In this document: piece after piece, positions 38,601 through 44,502 of the stretch
Layout: each line of letters starts with the position of its first letter
How positions within the stretch are numbered: position 1 is the first letter of the stretch
Assembly: GCF_018613715.1 (NCBI RefSeq)
Contig: NZ_JAGGPT010000001.1
Coordinates: 1 to 64,000, forward strand
Direction of reading: 5' to 3'
Length of the DNA: 64,000 nt
DNA from: Chryseobacterium sp. ISL-6
Lineage (GTDB): Bacteria; Bacteroidota; Bacteroidia; Flavobacteriales; Weeksellaceae
Position numbers and translations under genes: made by a program
Notes under the pieces: generated by a model
Told to the model about the DNA's origin: nothing
Database searches by the model: none
What the model saw: the letters and a program-made list of their open reading frames with translations, nothing else

Positions 38601-38836
38601 TGGCTAGTGGAGCAGGAGCTGAATTTAATAAAGGTCTGGCGTGGGTAGTTATCGGTGGTTTGACATCGTCTCTATTCCTTACCTTGATTATCGTACCGGT
38701 AGTATACTCTTTATTTGATTCAATTCTTCGTAGAATGGGTCAACATAAGAAAACTGACTACGATGCTGAAATGAAAGCTGATTATGTACATAAAGAACTA
38801 AGTGAAGACGGATACACTCCGAAACATTTAGATTAA
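35651..38836 (+). CDS. RND-family efflux pump permease (AcrB/HAE1-like)
   Basis: The gene encodes 1061 residues with two related halves. Each half has one N-terminal membrane helix, a large periplasmic porter domain and five further helices. The start LAEISIKRPSLVIVLFTILT is typical. Helix 4 contains the proton-relay acidic pair in VVGILVDDAIVVLENIYRH, and the second half has AKNAILIVDFTNA. It pumps substrates out using the proton gradient, with the two preceding gene products. The substrate range is unknown. A terminator follows the stop. Confidence 0.95.
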   Translation: MKLAEISIKRPSLVIVLFTILTLGGILSYTLMGYELIPKFETNMVTISTTYPGASPAEVETSVTRKIEDAVGSLENVKKVESSSYESLSVIMVQLNDGADVDYALNDAQRKVNAVLKDLPDDVDPPSLNKFSLDDLPIITMSISSDKLNNKELYDLLDKKIEPIFSRVNGVAQVDLVGGQEREIQVNLDEKKLQGYGLSIADVQQAILSSNLDFPTGSLKTRTSKSTIRLSGKYKSTQEMNNLVVSNKDGAQVRLSDIATVFDSQKDVEKVARFNQFPTILMQVKKQSDANAVAVSESVQKTIATVEAAYKVQGIKVKVVNDTTDFTLESANHVIFDLFLAIILVAVVMLLFLHSIRNAFIVMVSIPASLIAAFIGMNLMGYTLNLMSLLGLSLVVGILVDDAIVVLENIYRHMEMGKSKIRAAYDGASEIGFTVAAITLVIVVVFLPIAMSSGLVANILGQFCVTVVIATLLSLLASFTIIPWLSSRFGKLEHLTGKNWFEKFILWFEGLIDKFTHWITGILEWCLKSTLRRISTVVITFIILISSFMLVAFGFIGGEFFPPIDRGQFLVQMELSKDATVEKTNQLTLDVEKYLRNDKDVVDLITTVGQQSTGFGGAQATTYQSEVQVNLTDKSERAESTNIKAAKVKRALEEKFTGVEFKTAPIGILGAENAPIEMVVTAPDNATAVKEATRILELLKKVPGAVDAELSTDTGNPEVQVNIDRDKMASLGLNLQSVGQTMQTAFNGNTDGKFRAGEYEYDINIRFGDANRQSIDDVKNLMFTNPKGEQVRLSQFAEVKMGSGPSLLERRDKSPSVKVRAKAVGRPVGDVANEWADQFMKSDKKPIGVDYIWSGDMENQQEGFGTLGIALLAAIVLVYLVMVSLYDSFVYPFVVLFSIPLAMIGVMVILALTANSLNIFTMLGMIMLIGLVAKNAILIVDFTNARKAAGSNTHDALVQANHARLRPILMTTIAMIFGMLPIALASGAGAEFNKGLAWVVIGGLTSSLFLTLIIVPVVYSLFDSILRRMGQHKKTDYDAEMKADYVHKELSEDGYTPKHLD

Positions 38837-38859
38837 TATAACAACCTTAATTAACCTAG

Positions 38860-38889
38860 AAACCGTATCAATTTTTGATACGGTTTTTT
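38860..38889 (+). terminator. terminator of the RND efflux operon
   Basis: AACCGTATCA / TGATACGGTT with loop ATTTT is followed by TTTTTG. Confidence 0.9.
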
Positions 38890-39097
38890 GTTTGGATTCT
38901 TTATTGAATAGTTTTATGACTTGAGGTATAAGTTTAGATTCCTACGGAATGACAAAGTGGGTCGAAATCTAGATGAAAATCTGCGTCATCTGCTCAATCT
39001 GCTAAAGAAAAAGTCAATCAATAGGAGCAGGTTTTAACCCGCTTATCAATAAGCATAAACAATTTAGCCAAAACTTAAAGATCTCATTTTTTCCATA
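38890..39097. other. intergenic stretch with dispersed-repeat-like sequence
   Basis: Between two terminators there is no gene. The segment ATTCCTACGGAATGACAAAG contains the small palindrome TTCC-TAC-GGAA, and it is followed by AATCTGCGTCATCTGCTCAA. Both look like short intergenic repeats that recur in flavobacterial genomes. This is from memory of the group and was not verified. No second copy was found in this window. Confidence 0.35.
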
Positions 39098-39098
39098 A

Positions 39099-39131
39099 CA
39101 AAAAAGGCTTCCAGAACAAACTGAAAGCCTT
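39099..39131 (-). terminator. terminator of the J-domain/KTSC gene
   Basis: AAGGCTTCCAG / CTGAAAGCCTT pairs with one mismatch and on the minus strand is followed by a T run. It is 22 nt behind the stop. Confidence 0.8.
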
Positions 39132-39152
39132 CATTATCTTTTACAGAAAAGA

Positions 39153-39599
39153 TTAATCTGCCATTACTTCACCAGACTTTCTATAGATAAAACTTCCATA
39201 GATGTGTCTTCTTGCAAAGCGGCTTGGTGAATCAGCATTAACCATTTTAATATAGGTATTTCTTGGAACCCCAATATATTCATACATTTTGCCATTCAAA
39301 TGTTGAACTTTTAAAATCTGCTTTTCAAAATAGAAATCCTGAATAATAGATTTTGTAATCGTTTCCGTATATTCTTCTTTGTATTTTTCCTGTGTTTCCG
39401 GGTTGATACTCACCAAAAAATGGTAAGCTTCGATCACAGATTTGCTTTTTTCTTCTGCTTCCAGTTTCCCGGCTTCGTCATTGATGAATTTATCAGGATG
39501 TGAATCTTTCATCGTATTTCTATAAATCGTCTTTAACTCTTTTAAAGTAACTGTTTTATCAACCCCAAGAAGCTTTCTGTGTTCACCAACTCTTTTCAT
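39153..39599 (-). CDS. J-domain protein fused to a KTSC domain
   Basis: This 148-residue protein carries an N-terminal J-domain-like helical region with the HPD motif at 34-36 (MKDSHPDKF). Proteins with this motif stimulate DnaK ATPase. The C-terminal 50 residues (VQHLNGKMYEYIGVPRNTYI to RRHIYGSFIYRK) match the KTSC domain, a small domain found with nucleic-acid enzymes and in phage or accessory proteins. The combination is seen in Bacteroidota, and its client is unknown. A strong-looking promoter lies 110 nt upstream, leaving a long leader. It marks the left border of the accessory segment. Confidence 0.8.
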   Translation of the reverse strand: MKRVGEHRKLLGVDKTVTLKELKTIYRNTMKDSHPDKFINDEAGKLEAEEKSKSVIEAYHFLVSINPETQEKYKEEYTETITKSIIQDFYFEKQILKVQHLNGKMYEYIGVPRNTYIKMVNADSPSRFARRHIYGSFIYRKSGEVMAD

Positions 39600-39711
39600 A
39601 ACTAAATATTTACTGATTTTTAAGGTTCTATCTAATTGCTATCTTCGTCAGCATTTATTTGTGTAATACTGTTAGTGAAGAAGTCATCATATGAATCCTT
39701 ATTTCGGGGTG

Positions 39712-39719
39712 CAAAATTA
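39712..39719 (-). promoter_or_regulatory. promoter element of the J-domain/KTSC gene
   Basis: On the minus strand TAATTTTG is followed by CACCCCG, the extended form often seen at strong Bacteroidota promoters. It gives a leader of about 105 nt. Confidence 0.45.
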
Positions 39720-39865
39720 GGCAATTAAAATTTAAAAAGCATAACTTGTTCAATATTAATTTATTTGATCTCCTTTTGTACTATAAAATGATAAAATACA
39801 ATTGGGAATAAATTGTTTTTAAATATGACTTAGAGGCATTTAAGGAAACAAAGTCTTATTTTTTT

Positions 39866-39873
39866 TATATTTG
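39866..39873 (+). promoter_or_regulatory. -7 promoter element of the XRE regulator gene
   Basis: TATATTTG matches TAnnTTTG and ends 14 nt before the ATG at 39888. There is no clear -33 element. Confidence 0.4.
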
Positions 39874-39887
39874 TAAAAAAGCAGATT

Positions 39888-40262
39888 ATGCAAAAAGAAA
39901 AATTACGTGTTCTAAGGAAGAAAAAAGGATATACTCAACAGCAAATTGCTGATGTAATTGCTACCGATGTATCCAATTACTGTAGAAAGGAAGGCGGAGA
40001 TGTGAAAATAATACATGAGGAATGGGATAAGATTGCTAATTTTCTTGAAGTGCCGGTTGAGGAGATCTATGAAGAGGATGAAGGTAAAGTCATTATCGAA
40101 AATCCGGTATTTAATGATAGCCCGGGTTCTTCAGTTAATGGAAATGTTTTTGGTAATCATACAGTAAATATTACTAATGATTTAGCTATAGAAATTATTA
40201 AAAATTTGCAGGAATATATTGGCTTGTTAAAAGAAGAAGTTAAAAGATTAAAAGGCGAATAG
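39888..40262 (+). CDS. XRE-family helix-turn-helix regulator
   Basis: The 124-residue protein has an N-terminal Cro/C1-type HTH at about 5-62 (LRVLRKKKGYTQQQIADVIA, then VSNYCRKEGG and WDKIANFLEVPVEEIYEEDE). A Gly/Asn/Val-rich linker (NSPGSSVNGNVFGNHTVNIT) follows, and a C-terminal coiled-coil helix completes it. The gene converges on the DUF3800 gene, whose end is 92 bp away. It could regulate the neighbouring NTPase/DUF3800 unit, but that is inference from position. Similar stand-alone XRE proteins are common in the group. Confidence 0.85.
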   Translation: MQKEKLRVLRKKKGYTQQQIADVIATDVSNYCRKEGGDVKIIHEEWDKIANFLEVPVEEIYEEDEGKVIIENPVFNDSPGSSVNGNVFGNHTVNITNDLAIEIIKNLQEYIGLLKEEVKRLKGE

Positions 40263-40329
40263 TTTTAGCGGTAGTTTATTTAAACATACAAACAAAAAAA
40301 CATCTATCTGAATGCTTTTTTATTATGTA

Positions 40330-40354
40330 ATAGATATATTATTAACATATCTAT
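40330..40354. repeat. hairpin at the 3' end of the DUF3800 gene
   Basis: ATAGATAT and ATATCTAT form 8-bp arms around a 9-nt loop between the convergent XRE and DUF3800 genes. It lacks a strong T run, so it is at best a weak terminator. Confidence 0.4.
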
Positions 40355-41457
40355 TAAAATGGGATGATTGAGTCTTCTAAGAATTTAATTTTTATAAGTT
40401 CATCATTACTCACGGTTTGATATATAAAAGCTTTGTTTTTATTTTCTGAAAAGGAAAGTAGATCATAGAAAGATTGCAATGTAGAAATTTGAATTTCACT
40501 AAATTCCTTTATGTCTAATTTTATTTTGTTGATAGAAGTGTCATTGATATAGTTATATAACTTTCCAATAAAACCTATTAATATATCTGATAGTTGAATT
40601 AATTGATTGTTTGTTGAGTCAATAAATTTATAATTTTCAATTTTTTTGTTATCGTAAGTCAGATTTAATTGATTTAATAATTCTTCAATAGTCACTTCAT
40701 TATCAAAAAGATGTTCAGAGTTAATAAACAGATAAATTGTTCGTAGATAAAATGTTTGAAAATCAGTGATTAATTCATGATTTTTTTCATCCATTATAAA
40801 ATATAAATTCTTTGTTTCTTTACTATTCTTTAATAGCATTAAAATAATTCCATTTTCTAAACTTGGTGGTTCTAGTTCATAAATTTTAATTAACTCATCA
40901 AGAAAAAATATAACTTTATTTTCTTTTAAATTAGGATAGTCGTAATTAAAAAAAACAGATATAAATTTAGTTATGTTTTTTTTAACACATATATAGAGAT
41001 TATTTTTTAATAGCCTATTGTAGGGTATTAAATCATCTGCCTTTGATGCTATCAATAGTGAGTCAATGATATCAACTATTGAAAAATACAAAAAATTCAA
41101 AGATGAATAATGAATAGCTATATTGTTTTGTTTTAAAAATTCAAAAACCGAAGAAAGATGATTTGATTTTAGACAATTTAAAAAATCTCCTTTGGCAATA
41201 TGTTTTAATTTGACTTCCTTGACATTGTGTTGAAGTTTAAAATTGGAAAATAAAGACTGTGTGTCTATATTTTCATCATTTTCTAAAACAATACCACCTA
41301 AAATGAAATTTGTTTTAATAGATTCATTAAATGAATCTTCTTTTAAATAATATCTTCTAATATTGTTGGTTTCATCGTAGTAAAATTTATACTTTTTATC
41401 TAATTTTTTTAAATTAAACATTTCGATATTGGAAGATCTTAATTCTTTGGTTTCCAT
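40354..41457 (-). CDS. DUF3800 domain protein, putative metal-dependent nuclease-like partner
   Basis: This 367-residue protein is AT-rich and Lys/Asn/Ile-rich. The DUF3800 signature is visible at both ends: Asp28-Glu29 in KFYYDETNN near the start, then FILGGIVL. Near the end are Asp280 in KFIDSTNN and the IQLSDILIGFIGK segment with Asp291. In DUF3800 these acidic residues are thought to form an RNase H-like metal site. That is a family-level expectation not shown here. It lies 42 bp behind the NTPase gene on the same strand, so both are probably one operon. There is no signal peptide or membrane segment. Confidence 0.78.
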   Translation of the reverse strand: METKELRSSNIEMFNLKKLDKKYKFYYDETNNIRRYYLKEDSFNESIKTNFILGGIVLENDENIDTQSLFSNFKLQHNVKEVKLKHIAKGDFLNCLKSNHLSSVFEFLKQNNIAIHYSSLNFLYFSIVDIIDSLLIASKADDLIPYNRLLKNNLYICVKKNITKFISVFFNYDYPNLKENKVIFFLDELIKIYELEPPSLENGIILMLLKNSKETKNLYFIMDEKNHELITDFQTFYLRTIYLFINSEHLFDNEVTIEELLNQLNLTYDNKKIENYKFIDSTNNQLIQLSDILIGFIGKLYNYINDTSINKIKLDIKEFSEIQISTLQSFYDLLSFSENKNKAFIYQTVSNDELIKIKFLEDSIIPF

Positions 41458-41499
41458 AGTTTATCGTTTTTAAGTTTTTTACTAATATTTGTTCTTTTT

Positions 41500-43374
41500 T
41501 TATTCTAGTTTTAAGATTATCTTGTTAATTTCAGTGATTAAATTCTCAATCATCTGTAATTTCAATTTTTTATCTAAAAAATTTTTCTTTTTTATAATTA
41601 AATTGTCTTTAAGTCCTTTTAAAAAATTGATTTCTTCTTTTTGAAAATCTTCAACTATTCTTGTAGAATAGTTTTCAGGATAATATCTATAAACAAAATA
41701 TTCTTTTAACTCAAAAATATCTTTATTTTTTAAGTTTATTATTATTTCTGAAAATTTTTCAGAATCTATATTTTTGAATATTGGTGTATTTTCATAAATT
41801 TTTCTGCTGAAATTATCATACTGTTTAAAAACAGTGTATAAGTCATCAATCGTTTTTTCATTAATATTATAAATAATATCACTTACGTAGTTTTCAGATA
41901 TCTGTTTTTGTTGGCTTAATATACAATTTTTAAAATGTAAAATGAGTTCTTTAAATTCTTCGGTATTTTCAGATGCATAAGATTTTTTTAATGTTCCATG
42001 AAGAATTGAATTGAGATGGATGATTTCATGAAGGTTTTTTATATTAGAGATTAAATTTTTTGCTCGAGTGAGCACTTCTGCTTTACTTTTATTATAAAGA
42101 TTATTGTCGACTAGACTAAATAATATTCCAGAGATATGAAGGATTTCTGGAAAATTTAAATCTTCACTTTCAAAAAAATCTTTTTCAACTTTAGGTAAGA
42201 TTTCTATAAATTCTTCATCCTCTAGATATTTCCAATACCATAATTTTTCCCAGTTTTTTTCTTCAGATGGATTATATATAATAGAATGATTAATTTCATT
42301 AACAATTTTTTCATAAACTCCATTCGCTATATAATTAACTAATTCAGAAGACGAAAATAATTTAGTTGAATGAAGTAAATTATCAGACTTAATTGCTTCT
42401 TCATAGTTTTGGAGATTTCCTTTTCCTTCAGAAATAAATATTTGTTGAAAATTATTAATATCTAAATTTCCAGTGTTATATTCTAGATAAAAAATTAAAA
42501 AATAAGCTAAAAAATTCTTAAATAAATATTCGAAATTTTCTAGATGCTTTTTTAAAGTTGGATCAGTCAAGTTTATTAGTCTTTCGAAGTCAAATATGGC
42601 TCTCTGAAGAACTCTTAAATTTTGTTTCTCGGAGGTAACAAATATTTTTAAGATTAAGTCTTTATACTTAATTAATAGATTTTTTATATCAGGAGATCCA
42701 ATTTGATCAATAAAATATTGTATTGCTGCATCTGTATTTGGAGAAACTTCAAAAGTCTTTCCTATTACTTTTTCTTTAAAGGTTAAATAGGAATATTTTG
42801 GTTTTTCCAATTTATCTTTTTCTATGATTTTTTCTTCATCTGATATTAAAATTATCTTACATTTTGAATGTTCCACAAAATCGTTGATAAAACCATAAAT
42901 CTCATCTACTGGGATTTTGCATCTTTCAATATCATCAAATATTATTACTCTATTACCTTTGATATTATCGTTATCTTGCTTAAAAATTGAAATAACATCA
43001 AAATTTAGAGTTAAAGCGCTATCAACTTTTTCATCTTTATTATAGTCAAAATCTATTTTTAATGTTGACTTTATAAATCCTTTAAGGATTGCAGTTGCAA
43101 CTTTAACCCCCTTAGAATGTAGAAATGGGGAAATCTTTTCTTTTAATTTATCGATAATTTCTTTTCTTGAATTCAATCCGTTTAAAGAAATATATATGGG
43201 ACTTAATACGATGAAATCATCATCAGCAATATTGGGAGTTGACCATTTCTCAATTAACTTCTTTATAAAGAAAGTTTTTCCGGATCCCCAACTTCCTTTT
43301 ATTAAAATTGCAAAGTTTATATTCTCTGCTTTCACATAATAATCTAAATAATCAATAATATGTTTGTTATCCAT
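41500..43374 (-). CDS. KAP-like P-loop NTPase
   Basis: This 624-residue protein has a Walker A motif GSWGSGKT at 27-34, almost at the N-terminus and preceded by FAILIK. The Walker B strand is VIIFDDIERC at 143-152, followed by the sensor-like KCKIILISDEEKI. This layout and the DIERC signature match KAP/STAND-related ATPases found in phage-defence and plasmid systems. The remaining 440 residues are helical and unassigned and may sense or bind a partner. No membrane insert is obvious. Codon use is extremely AT-rich compared with flanking core genes, consistent with transfer. It is the first gene of a two-gene unit with the DUF3800 protein. Confidence 0.78.
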   Translation of the reverse strand: MDNKHIIDYLDYYVKAENINFAILIKGSWGSGKTFFIKKLIEKWSTPNIADDDFIVLSPIYISLNGLNSRKEIIDKLKEKISPFLHSKGVKVATAILKGFIKSTLKIDFDYNKDEKVDSALTLNFDVISIFKQDNDNIKGNRVIIFDDIERCKIPVDEIYGFINDFVEHSKCKIILISDEEKIIEKDKLEKPKYSYLTFKEKVIGKTFEVSPNTDAAIQYFIDQIGSPDIKNLLIKYKDLILKIFVTSEKQNLRVLQRAIFDFERLINLTDPTLKKHLENFEYLFKNFLAYFLIFYLEYNTGNLDINNFQQIFISEGKGNLQNYEEAIKSDNLLHSTKLFSSSELVNYIANGVYEKIVNEINHSIIYNPSEEKNWEKLWYWKYLEDEEFIEILPKVEKDFFESEDLNFPEILHISGILFSLVDNNLYNKSKAEVLTRAKNLISNIKNLHEIIHLNSILHGTLKKSYASENTEEFKELILHFKNCILSQQKQISENYVSDIIYNINEKTIDDLYTVFKQYDNFSRKIYENTPIFKNIDSEKFSEIIINLKNKDIFELKEYFVYRYYPENYSTRIVEDFQKEEINFLKGLKDNLIIKKKNFLDKKLKLQMIENLITEINKIILKLE

Positions 43375-43388
43375 AGTTTTAGTTTGAT

Positions 43389-43396
43389 CAAATTTA
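43389..43396 (-). promoter_or_regulatory. -7 promoter element of the NTPase-DUF3800 unit
   Basis: TAAATTTG on the minus strand ends about 15 nt before the NTPase start codon. There is no TTG at the usual -33 distance. Confidence 0.4.
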
Positions 43397-43430
43397 ATAT
43401 TATAAATGTAAAAAACCTTTCTTTAAGTAA

Positions 43431-43456
43431 AAAAAAGACAGGAGCTTTCACTCCTG
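43431..43456 (-). terminator. terminator copy 1 (duplicate of the metE terminator)
   Basis: CAGGAG-CTTTCA-CTCCTG is followed on the minus strand by a T run. It belongs to the 57-bp repeat that also ends metE. Confidence 0.75.
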
Positions 43457-43495
43457 CCTCAATAAAAAATAATAATCAGCTCTATTAAACTTTCT
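43439..43495. repeat. 57-bp direct repeat, copy 1
   Basis: It is identical over all 57 bases to 44446-44502. It contains the metE terminator and the last bases of the metE coding sequence. The two copies are 1007 bp apart and flank the metE remnant plus the SnoaL-like gene. Confidence 0.95.
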
Positions 43496-43550
43496 TTAGC
43501 ATAAGCTGCTGTCACTTCTTTGAAGTTTCATTCTATAGCGATAACATTAA
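43484..43550 (-). pseudogene. remnant of a metE 3' end
   Basis: Translated on the minus strand the sequence gives VIAI...KEVTAAYA, matching LIAM...KEVAAAYA at the end of the intact metE, with an in-frame stop and a 2-nt loss before the terminal codons. Its downstream terminator is identical to that of metE. It is therefore a decayed leftover of a second metE copy, about 20 codons long. Confidence 0.8.
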
Positions 43551-43584
43551 TAATGTAATTAATAAGTGTATTAGTTTTTAATAC

Positions 43585-43612
43585 CAAAGCCATTCTCAAG
43601 AGAATGGCTTTG
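43585..43612 (-). terminator. hairpin behind the SnoaL-like gene
   Basis: The perfect 13-bp stem CAAAGCCATTCTC / GAGAATGGCTTTG with loop AA lies 22 nt downstream of the stop. The T run is poor, so it may act as a stabilising or weak terminator hairpin. Confidence 0.6.
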
Positions 43613-43633
43613 AACTACAAAAAAAGGAATCAT

Positions 43634-44386
43634 TTAAAACTTTCCATTGTTATTTTTCCAATTTTCTTTTGATGGAATTTCTTCTATAGTATCCCAATGT
43701 TCGATAATTTTTCCGTTTTCGATACGGAATAAATCGTAGAAAGAAGTGTGTTTTCCGGCAAAATGACCTTCGCTTGTTGTGAGCACAAAATTACCTTCAC
43801 CCAATACTAAGTGAATGGTGTCGTATTGCATGGTGATGCCTTGAGAAGCCATATGATCCATGGCCTTTCCCAATCCCGATAGGCCATCGCCTATTTGCGG
43901 GTTGTGCTGGGTATAGTTTTCACCATCAATGTAACTGTTTAATCTTTCCATTTTCCCCTGTACTAAAATATCTTCTACAAAGTCTCTTGCTAATGTTTTG
44001 TTAGCTTCTGTTTTCTCTAAATCCTTAATCGTCGTTGTACCATCTGTCATAGTGTGTCCACTTGGGTTTGGAGCAGATGTTTCCTGAAGATTATCCCAGT
44101 GTTCTACAGCCTTTCCATCTTCGAAACGGAAGATATCGAAGCCTGTTTTTGGACCAAAAAAGTTGTAATCTACATGGCAGAAAGCATAATCACCGTCTTG
44201 AAAAGCTCTTATGATATTTACCTTTGTTGTATCTATCGGAAGCTGAGAAAATAAGGTGGCTAAGCCTGCGGGCCCTTCAGCAATATTCAGATTGTGTTGC
44301 ACATACTTCGCCTCATTGATGTGATCAAGATGTACCCGAGTTTCAATAGCATTTAAAAGTGCTATTGCTTTTTGTTTGTTTTCCAT
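43634..44386 (-). CDS. tandem SnoaL-like (NTF2-fold) protein
   Basis: This 250-residue protein is made of two homologous halves. Each ends with the same pattern: FDIFRFEDGKAVEHWD in the first, YDLFRIENGKIIEHWD in the second. Each half also has a KYVQHN / NYTQHNP segment. This is a duplicated SnoaL-like/NTF2 domain as in nuclear transport factor 2 family proteins, which include hydrolases and isomerases acting on small molecules. It has no signal peptide. The gene is enclosed by the metE-derived 57-bp repeats, suggesting that it arrived by recombination at metE. Confidence 0.85.
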   Translation of the reverse strand: MENKQKAIALLNAIETRVHLDHINEAKYVQHNLNIAEGPAGLATLFSQLPIDTTKVNIIRAFQDGDYAFCHVDYNFFGPKTGFDIFRFEDGKAVEHWDNLQETSAPNPSGHTMTDGTTTIKDLEKTEANKTLARDFVEDILVQGKMERLNSYIDGENYTQHNPQIGDGLSGLGKAMDHMASQGITMQYDTIHLVLGEGNFVLTTSEGHFAGKHTSFYDLFRIENGKIIEHWDTIEEIPSKENWKNNNGKF

Positions 44387-44440
44387 TTTTTTTGTGTTTT
44401 TTAATTAAGGAGCTTAAGATATGAAAGATGGAGCTAATAA

Positions 44441-44464
44441 AAAAGCAGGAGCTTTCACTCCTGC
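44441..44464 (-). terminator. terminator of metE
   Basis: GCAGGAG-CTTTCA-CTCCTGC is followed on the minus strand by TTTT, 27 nt downstream of the metE stop. Confidence 0.8.
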
Positions 44465-44502
44465 CTCAATAAAAAATAATAATCAGCTCTATTAAACTTT
44501 CT
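44446..44502. repeat. 57-bp direct repeat, copy 2 (native metE end)
   Basis: This is a perfect duplicate of 43439-43495. It is the native context, because it runs into the last codons of the intact metE gene. Confidence 0.95.

Noticed and set aside
39600..44445. Integrated mobile element such as a prophage, transposon or integrative plasmid
   Set aside because: No integrase, transposase, tRNA attachment site or target-site duplication bounds the AT-rich genes. Only the metE-derived repeats on one side suggest recombination.
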